NCBI GenBank assembly: GCA_019096155.1
Contig: JAHCVI010000005.1
Coordinates: 2,924,468-2,988,467, forward strand
Direction: 5' to 3'
Origin: Staphylotrichum longicolle
Lineage: Eukaryota; Ascomycota; Sordariomycetes; Sordariales; Chaetomiaceae
DNA: 64,000 nucleotides
This document shows, one piece after another, positions 56,907 through 64,000 of this stretch (position 1 is the stretch's first letter; each line of letters begins with the position of its first letter). The notes under the pieces are model-generated. The model made no database searches. It was not told the origin of the DNA and worked only from the letters and a program-made list of their open reading frames with translations. A program made the translations under genes and the position numbers.

Positions 56907-58047
56907 ATGGCGCCCGCTAACCTCCCCTCGATCTTCAATGCCACGAGCACCGACATTGAGCAGCTGCTCTGCTCTCAGTGCCACATCGGCTCCAAGAAGT
57001 GCGTTCCCTCGAGAGTTTCTGGTGCCCGCGATTCTGGCGCAATGCTGACATTTTCGCGATAGCCTGGGCGTCAACATGCAGCGTAAATACACCCGATCGA
57101 GGCGTTGATCCAAAGACGAGATATCTGACAGCTCTCCATGTGCAGCCTACCTCTGGAAGACCCGTGCCGATGGTGTGAACGTCATCAACATTGGCAAGAC
57201 CTGGTACGTGGGCTGTTTGGGGCAGGAGGAGAGAAGCCTGGGAAATACGCGGCAGGCAGTCGGCTGACGATTCATTGTCCACAGGGAGAAGGTCTGCTTC
57301 GCCGCCCGCATCATCGCTGCCATTGACAACCCGAGCGATGTTTGCGTTATCTCTGCCCGTCCCTACGGTCAGCGTGCCGTCCTCAAGTTCGCCGCCCACA
57401 CCGGCGCCCAGGCCATCGCTGGTCGCTTCACCCCCGGTTCCTTCACCAACTACATCACCCGTTCGTTCAAGGAGCCCCGCCTGATCATCGTCACCGACCC
57501 CCGCACCGACGCCCAGGCCATCAAGGAGGCCTCGTACGTCAACATCCCCGTCATCGCCCTCTGCGACACCGACTCGCCGACCGAGTACGTCGATGTTGCC
57601 ATCCCCACCAACAACAAGGGTCGCCACTCCATCGGCCTGATCTGGTGGATGCTCGCCCGTGAGGTCCTCCGCCTCCGTGGCACCATCTACAACCGCGAGA
57701 CCGCCTGGGACGTCATGCCCGATCTCTACTTCTGTATGTTGCTCGACCCCTAGGTCCCGCTCGACGCCCAAAACTGACTTGCTTTAGACCGCGACCCTGA
57801 GGCCGAGGCTGAGGAGAAGGTCGAGGAGGAGAAGCTCCCCGGTGTTGATGAGGAGGGTGTTGTCGCCATCGAGTCCGGCTTCGCTACTGGTGGCGGTGAC
57901 TGGGAGGCTGCTGCTGCCCCTGCTGCCTTCCCTGCTGCTACCTCTGGCGACTGGGCCGAGACTCAGCCCGCCACCTGGGAGTCTGGCGCTGCCGCGGCCA
58001 CTGCCCCCACGACCGAGTGGGCCGAGACTAAGGAGTCCGGCTGGTAG
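56907..58047 (+). CDS. rps0: 40S ribosomal protein uS2 (Rps0 / RPSA)
   Basis: Cytosolic small-subunit protein needed for 20S pre-rRNA processing and 40S maturation. Five exons, 56907-56998, 57063-57082 (20 nt only), 57146-57203, 57285-57733 and 57788-58047, splice in frame to 292 residues, the usual size. Conserved motifs are MQPYLWKTRADGVNVINIGKTW-EK, RPYGQRAVLKFAAHTGAQAIAGRFTPGSFTNYI, EPRLIIVTDPRTDAQAI, IPVIALCDTDSP, VDVAIPTNNKGRHSIGLIWWMLAREVLRLRG and the acidic C-terminus with repeated W (GDWEAAA, GDWAET, EWAETKESGW). Four introns near the 5' end are typical of fungal ribosomal protein genes. Confidence 0.97.
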
Positions 58048-59292
58048 ACAAGAGACGGCGCGAAATAAAAAGGCAATTTTTGGGGTCAGGCGTAACGGCG
58101 CGGACACAACGGGCATTGGCTCTCTTCCGGTCCCTTCCCACTCGCAATGGCTTTCTTGTCTCGATCGGATACCCGATGCACAGTATCGTCCCTTTGGCCA
58201 GGGTAACACATGACCGCACTAATGAGGGAAAGATATCCTCTCTGGTGATTCTGCTGGAGAGGGGGAATGCCCTGTGGGGTCATGAGGGATGGACTTGATC
58301 GTTATCCCGCCTTGCCATAGGAATTTCACTTTGCATGTTTCCGGGTTGAGATGTGGTTGTATCTTTTTCTGCACGGAATGGGACGAGCTTGACCCCGACC
58401 AACTGCTTGATCGCCAGTGCTTGACTCGATGATGAATTGAGCAGCTGTTATGTTGCCTCCCTTGCCAAGTTGTCTCGCTCTAATAGTTGACCCAGCCAAG
58501 TTGTTTGAGTGTCGTCAGCAGTCAAACCTTCATTCGTAACCTGAACGCTTTCTCATCGGAATGCATTCATTACCGCATGGCGAGGTGCTCGAGATCGAAA
58601 GCGCTGTACTCTTTCTCGACCGGATCTTGGTCTAGACCTGGTGAACGAGCATTATGGTATGCCGGCATGTCAGGCAGCGAGGGAGCGAGTCAGTTGGTGG
58701 CTGAGTTGTTCACTCTGACCAAGATCGTCAGCAGGCAGAGCAGGAGCGTATCGACTGTTCAGTTTAGCTTGCCATTTGATTATGAAAGAGGGATGTTGTA
58801 TTGTTTGGAGTGACGCATTGGTCATTGGATGTGATGGCGATCGCTTGGGCATGGGGGTAGTGCGGAGGGTGGTGGGTGAAAGTTGAGACAAGAGGATAAA
58901 TCGATTCATGTGGTTGATTTCAGACTCGCACAGTAATTTGATTGACACAATCGTGAGTTGCCCACTTCTTAATCGAATCACACCCACACTTTTAATGAAT
59001 TCAACCGGTTTGTCATTCCAGCTTGTCATTGATTCTCTAGCCCAGCGAGACCATGAAACGCACTCTCTGCACACATAGCCCAAGATTTTACAGGATATGT
59101 TGGTCCTGTTGATATCTAAGAGGTAACACCGACCAAGTCGCGGACCTCAGAGAGGTCTTCGGCTGAGCGAAGACAGGACGCGACGTTGCCGGTCAGCTGG
59201 GGTCTCAGCGGCCATGCGAGGCCTCAGAGCTAGGGATATTCTCCTGGTCCTTCCATCCAAGGTCAGATATTCCCCCATTCCTTCAAGGACGC
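58048..59292. other. Convergent intergenic region
   Basis: 1.2 kb between uS2 and the exonuclease gene, which converge. No gene was seen; the part at about 58800-59000 is AT-richer. Confidence 0.4.
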
Positions 59293-60135
59293 TCAGTACC
59301 AGCCAGGTGGAGCCAGAGCCATGTGCCGTCCCTTGCCATTGTAATTCACCGTCTGTGACAGGGCGACTCTCTCCTTTGAAGCCTGGCGCACTCTCAAAGC
59401 CCAGGCGGGTGACATTCGGTTTCTATAGTGAGACCACAGCCGAGGCAGGATCCGCACGTCCTGGGCGCAGTACAGCCTGATGGCGTCGCTGAGCGGGCGC
59501 TTTGCAAAGACGCTGTAGCTGCCGCCGTACTCGGGCGCGAACAGCTTGACGCCGGCGTCCTTGACGGCCTTCCAGGCGGCCAATTCCTGCGCGGGCAGGC
59601 GCACGTCTCGCTCGATGCATTTCGACAGTCCGTTGACGCATCGCTTGGAGAAGGTGCGCGTCGCAAGCTCCATCAGCTGAAGGTCCTGGACGCCGGCAAG
59701 GCTGATGTCGAAGTGGCTGTACAATGCGTCCGAGTCGTTCCGGACGTCGAAAAAGACCTTTGGGGTCCCATCACATTCGAGGACCTCCTTGAGGGTGCGG
59801 CCGGTTTTTCCGCGCGTGGAGAAGGCCGTGTGCTGGAGAGTAACGATGTCGACAAGGTATGTGCGCTTGCTGGGCAGGACATAGAGCTGGAGAATCGAGA
59901 TGCTCCCGTGCCTCGAGAGGCTCTCGCCTTCGAGGTCGAAGTAGAGCGAAGGCGGTTGAGTCGGCAGCCCGTCTAGGCCGTCCATCATGTTGGAGAGCGC
60001 GGCCGCCGTGTCGACCATCTCGATCATGTCGTCAGCTGCATCGTCATTGACACTGATGGCCCCGAGAGACTGGGTGACAGTAGCCAGCAGATGGTCTGTG
60101 GCCTTGTTTGCCTCAGCTACAACGGACTCTGCCAT
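59293..60135 (-). CDS. DEDD-type 3'-5' exonuclease domain protein
   Basis: RNase D/DnaQ-like exonuclease-fold protein, single exon, 280 residues from MAESVVAEANKAT. The motif I site is visible as YFDLEGESLSRHGSISILQLY (D-x-E), followed by a DIVTL stretch, KVFFDVRNDSDALYSHF and VQDLQLMELA in the place of motif II, and YCAQDVRILPRLW near motif III. The C-terminal NYNGKGRHMALAPPGW is a strongly conserved ending of this fungal protein group. The fold resembles the EXD1/EXD2 branch; catalytic competence is not certain, as some members have lost residues. The frame is open upstream to 60342, but those residues are not conserved-looking, and a TATATAGG-like box near 60330 supports the shorter start. 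Confidence 0.85.
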   Translation of the reverse strand: MAESVVAEANKATDHLLATVTQSLGAISVNDDAADDMIEMVDTAAALSNMMDGLDGLPTQPPSLYFDLEGESLSRHGSISILQLYVLPSKRTYLVDIVTLQHTAFSTRGKTGRTLKEVLECDGTPKVFFDVRNDSDALYSHFDISLAGVQDLQLMELATRTFSKRCVNGLSKCIERDVRLPAQELAAWKAVKDAGVKLFAPEYGGSYSVFAKRPLSDAIRLYCAQDVRILPRLWSHYRNRMSPAWALRVRQASKERVALSQTVNYNGKGRHMALAPPGWY

Positions 60136-63100
60136 TGTCAGACCCTTTGACTCATGATGCTCCTTACGGACGGTCTCACAGGTAGTAGAGAGACTTACGA
60201 CTCGCGGAAGATGACATGGAAGGCGCTGGGAATGTCCTAGTGGTTCCTCTGCTTGGTTGTACTTTTGGTGAACAGTAGTGAGGAAAACCCCAAGGTCACC
60301 CCCTGAAGGGCAACAACACCCTGCCCCTGAGTATATAGGCACACTTCCAGGTCCAGACTCTTGGGGCAGGCTTCATGGATGCGGAGCGAAGAAGAGATCG
60401 GTCGTGACGAGCACTGCCGCGTCCTGCATCAAACCCAAAGCGTTATAGCTGGCTGCCACACCTGCCCGCACCCTTCATCCATACAGCTCGCGAAGGCAAG
60501 GATGTGAAGGATCTCTACAGGCGCCTTCCACGCCGCCAAGTTATCCGCAGAGCGGCATTGGCCAGCTTGGCCCCGGGATGGTGTGTGAGACAACATACGG
60601 AGGCCACTTCAGGCCACAAGGCTCTCGCTTCAGGCGCACGAGGAACGCGGAGGGCCACGGACTCCTCTCCAGTAGAGATGTATGGGCGGTCTGTCAAGAT
60701 TTGCTCATTGTCCCTCAGCTCAAGCACATCCTGCACAGGTAAGATGGCGAGGATGGTAGCCTTGAAATCTGATGGCTGCTGGGAGTCTAATAGTCACGAT
60801 CTCACGGTTACAGGCTCGGGCGTGGGGGGCGGTCACGGAAGGAAGTCTTTGGAATATCTCCCCTCCCCCCGTTTTTTCTGTTCAAGTTTGGTGGTACTCG
60901 TAGAGGCAAGGCTCGTGGGAGAACACCATGTCACGCTGTTTGCGCGTGGTGTCCGGATCCGTAGGCGTGCAGCAGGTTTGACGTGCACAGCATCAAGCAG
61001 CCGGGCTGACTGCTTAAGGCGTTGTCCGATGGTGGTGTGAAGCAGAGTCATGCCCCAAGTATTCCCTGGTAGGAAACCTCGGATGCTGTCCATGGTCGCA
61101 CTGTTGCCGAACGCACTATTACCTAGTGGCTACCTAGTTATCGGTGTTTCTAGCGGATAACGATTGAAAGATCTCATGCCTTCGCGAACCTACAACCGCC
61201 CCTCTATTAAGGGCAAAACGAGCCCGACGTTGAAGCCTCGAATTCAGTCTGCCGGGGAACCGGGTCAGGCTCGATAGCGTTGCTCGCCTCTCTCTCCCCT
61301 CGGCTCACCGGTTTCGTTGTCTGGCGCATCCGCGGCATAATTACTCTCTTGGCGCACTTGTGACGTGTAGACTTTCCCCATGCAGCTGCAGAGGGAGGCA
61401 CCACCACAAGGCGCACCTATGGCCAGTAATACACCCTCTGAGTTGCGTGTGGTTGGTTTCGGCGCATTCCTGGTATGCAGTGAGGCCGACAATGCCCGCC
61501 CCCTTTGACGTGTGAAGTGGCAACATCAGCTCAATGTATGTACTAGCCCATGAAACAACCAATCAAAAGACAACACCGTGCATAGGTATCTTGATTGGAA
61601 TGTTGTGGCACCCCAGGCTCAGATGCTCGGTTGACGGTGCTCGACTTTTGAATTGATAGGCATTCAAGAGGAATGGCTCTGAGTTGATTGATCTTGGTGC
61701 ATGCATGGCTGCTAATTTCCCAACAATATTGGAACGAAGCGGACTTGTGACTGAAGACGAGGGTAGCATTCAAAGAAGCCTGCAAGCAGAAAGTATCAAC
61801 TTATCCCAATTTGTTCAGGAGTCGATCCAATCGACCACGTTCGCTTGGAGTTTAGCTGCCCCGACGCTGCGGCCGTGAGAGAAGCGCGTACTGGCCATCA
61901 CAGACGAGTCGACTGCTAAGCGGCGCGATAGATAACTTACTTCACCGTACATCATCAACAGCTAAGCATATGCCTACCTGACCTGACACGCGCAACTTCA
62001 ATGAGCCTCTCGAGTTCCTTGTCGTTGTTGTGTTCTCCTCGCTACGTTAGGCGGCATCCAATCTAGGGCTGCACACGGCTTGCTACTGATGGATTAATGA
62101 TAATCAAAATGCTTCTCCCAAGGACGGCTGACACTGGATATAGACTTTAAACCGCCCATAGACTGATGACGAGTATCAACAGGCAGAGAGAGGACAAATA
62201 CTAGTCTTACCAAGAACAACTGGCCCGGGCGAGGAGAGCAGATTGGCTTGCGCAATCTCATGTCGTGTCCTCCGCGGATCATGACTCAAGTTCAGGGGTA
62301 ACACAACAATGGCATCCATGAGCGGCATCATCAAATCACATCAGCCACACATATACACACGCACGCACACAAAAAATACACAAACAGTGGAGTCAACCTC
62401 TTCAATTGCTACTAGACCACCATTCCCATCAGCTCTCCACCCAGGCTTTTCACACCGTCTATCAGTCAAGCAGGTCAAAATCCCACAACCCGAATTCTAT
62501 CTCGAACCCTCCCATCTCCCTCTCATAGGTATCACACACTCCCGACAAGCCACCAACAACTACCCTTTCCCCAAACCATAAAGTTGGCCTGAGTTCAACC
62601 CCCAACACCCCCTTCTTCGCAACACCTCACCCCACCCCCATAACCCCCACACAACAACCAACCGCCATCGGCACAGCCACCTCAATAGGGGAAAAAAAAA
62701 AAAAAATCGAGGGAAACAAGGTATCCATCCCACCTAACCCGGTATCAATAATAAGAATATATGGTATATCAGAACCCAAACAGAAACGCCACCCAATGAT
62801 CTTTAAAAACTCCCAGACTATGACAGAACTCGCCATGCACCAGACACCATGACACCATGACACCTTGCCGCGCCGCGCCGCGCCATACAATACAAGGGCG
62901 GGCGGACATAGTCCCAAATCCCAGGCCAAGTAAGCCAGATGATGTTGAAAACACAAAAACATGGGACAACAAAACCTCAACAAAATCAGAGACGATATGA
63001 TAAGATGATAGACGTAAAAAACCGCATAACTCCAGAAAAGCAAGACGAGATAGGAGACGGACAGAGTGTTTGAGGATATGGAATGCACGGTGAGATTAGA

Positions 63101-63372
63101 AGAGGGATGGTTAGTGGTAATGCGAGTCGGGTGGTAAGCAAGGGTGGTATCATTGGCGTTGGAACAGCAAAAGAAAGAAAGAATAGAAAAAAAAAATGCG
63201 GTGATGAACCGAGATGATGAACTGAGTCGATGATGATGATAGCGGGAGTGTCCGGTGGTGGATTGTAGCGTGGTGCGTGGCGGCCGATACACTGCGCGAA
63301 GCAGATCGGTCGACTATGGCCAGTCGATGATGATGACGATGGTGTTGAGCAATTTTGTGTTGACCAGGCAGG
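60136..63372. other. 3.2 kb without a recognised gene
   Basis: Between the exonuclease gene start and the RasGEF stop. Open frames here have no domain. The right part (about 62.6-63.37 kb), rich in A/T runs and simple repeats, is probably the 3' UTR of the RasGEF gene. A GCCGC/CGCGC repeat occurs at 62868-62885. Confidence 0.4.
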
Positions 63373-64000
63373 CTACTCCAACGCGTCACTCAGCCGCCGA
63401 ATCTCCTCATCAGCGAGCGCGCCCATCCACAAGCACCGCTCCGTAATCCCTTCAATCGGCTGAAACGCGTACAGCGTGCTCGCCTCGAGCAGTCTCAACA
63501 GCGTCTTGACCACGCCGGCCGCGGTCCGGCACCGCTCAAAGTTGACCAGCGGCGCCGTCGTGGGCGAGCTCGCAATCTCGCTCGGCTTCTGCGCATTGAA
63601 CAGCAGATCGTGCGTGTAGATGCCCACAAACGGGATGCACCCCATGTCGGCGACCGCGACGCCCCCCCCCCCCATCTCGGCGCGCATATTGTAAAAGTTC
63701 CTCGTCGGCGACAGCAGTGCCTCGAGCTCCCTCAGCGTCCGGCGATCGCCCGCCGGCACCATCGCCCACGTCTTGTTCAGCCTCCCAATCTCGTTGCTGG
63801 TCAGCGCAATGGTGATCTGGCTCATGGTGGCAAAGTTGCGGTACCGCCTGCAGTGCGCGGCGATGTGAATGTACTTGATGAGGCACCGCGCGCGCTCCTC
63901 TATGTCCTGCGTGAGCACAATCTCCGAGATGGCCCACTTCACCATGATGTTGAAGCGCGCAATCACGACCTCGACGCCGCGCGCGTCCGTCTCGCGCAGA
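63373..64000 (-). CDS. Ras guanine-nucleotide exchange factor, C-terminal part
   Basis: The catalytic CDC25-homology domain of a RasGEF, which loads GTP on Ras-type GTPases. The window holds the last 209 or so residues; the frame is still open at base 64000, so the N-terminal half lies to the right. Recognisable domain motifs are ARFNIMVKWAISEIVLTQDIEERARCLIKYIHIAAHCRRYRNFATMSQITIALTS, then IGRLNKTWAMVP, LRELEALLSP-TRNFYNMR, and a CIPFVGIYTHDLLF segment matching the L-P-x-x-G-x-x-L-x-D-L motif. After it the chain continues through LADEEIRRLSDALE to the stop. It may be the Cdc25, Bud5 or Lte1-type member; the upstream part would decide. Confidence 0.9.
   Translation of the reverse strand, partial: LRETDARGVEVVIARFNIMVKWAISEIVLTQDIEERARCLIKYIHIAAHCRRYRNFATMSQITIALTSNEIGRLNKTWAMVPAGDRRTLRELEALLSPTRNFYNMRAEMGGGGVAVADMGCIPFVGIYTHDLLFNAQKPSEIASSPTTAPLVNFERCRTAAGVVKTLLRLLEASTLYAFQPIEGITERCLWMGALADEEIRRLSDALE

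Overview
This window looks like nuclear DNA of a filamentous ascomycete, most likely a Sordariomycete near the Chaetomiaceae/Sordariales. The genes are eukaryotic and conserved, and they carry short introns (about 48-110 nt) with GTRNGT donors, CTAAC/CTGAC-like branch sites and YAG acceptors. The coding sequence is GC-rich, and one nuclear tRNA gene has an intron. No operons, CRISPR arrays or intact transposons are visible. The species assignment is inference; the gene structures were read directly from splice signals and frame continuity.

Left block (1-16.8 kb): rho4 (C-terminal end off the window), elongin C, lariat debranching enzyme DBR1, an alpha/beta hydrolase, tRNA-Ile(AAU) with an intron, the wybutosine enzyme TYW2/Trm12, an ER-type EF-hand protein, a small Cys-rich glycoprotein-like gene and a four-finger C2H2 transcription factor. 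Centre (16.8-38.9 kb): about 22 kb of normal-GC DNA with no recognisable conserved gene. It holds only weak candidates (24.3, 31.4-31.8 and 38.1-38.4 kb), a CAG repeat and one of the telobox-like motifs.

Right block (38.9-64 kb): a DUF2470 membrane protein, an orphan three-exon gene, prefoldin subunit 4 head-to-head with the histone-fold kinetochore protein CENP-W, a YAG7-like RGG protein, a broken O6-alkylguanine-DNA alkyltransferase gene, a 12-exon Cys-His repeat gene, an RS-extended Hub1, NOP58 head-to-head with V-ATPase subunit d, mitochondrial uS15m head-to-head with cytosolic uS2/Rps0, a DEDD-type 3'-5' exonuclease, and the C-terminus of a RasGEF. Most are housekeeping functions: RNA processing and splicing (DBR1, Hub1, NOP58), translation (uS15m, uS2, tRNA, TYW2), protein folding and trafficking (prefoldin, EF-hand), the kinetochore (CENP-W), and polarity or signalling (Rho4, RasGEF).

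Two things stand out. First, the gene at 47.9-50.0 kb is built from symmetric phase-1 exons. Each encodes a C-x4-7-C-xn-C-x2-H module, and nearly every intron splits the codon of the last histidine. I do not recognise this family. Second, several otherwise well-conserved genes (DBR1 tail, YAG7, NOP58, the Cys-His gene tail, possibly the DUF2470 gene, and above all the alkyltransferase) have their frame broken by what look like one-base changes at short runs of the same base. The NOP58 case, in an essential gene, argues that at least part of this is consensus error in the assembly. The density in the alkyltransferase could instead mean a real pseudogene.
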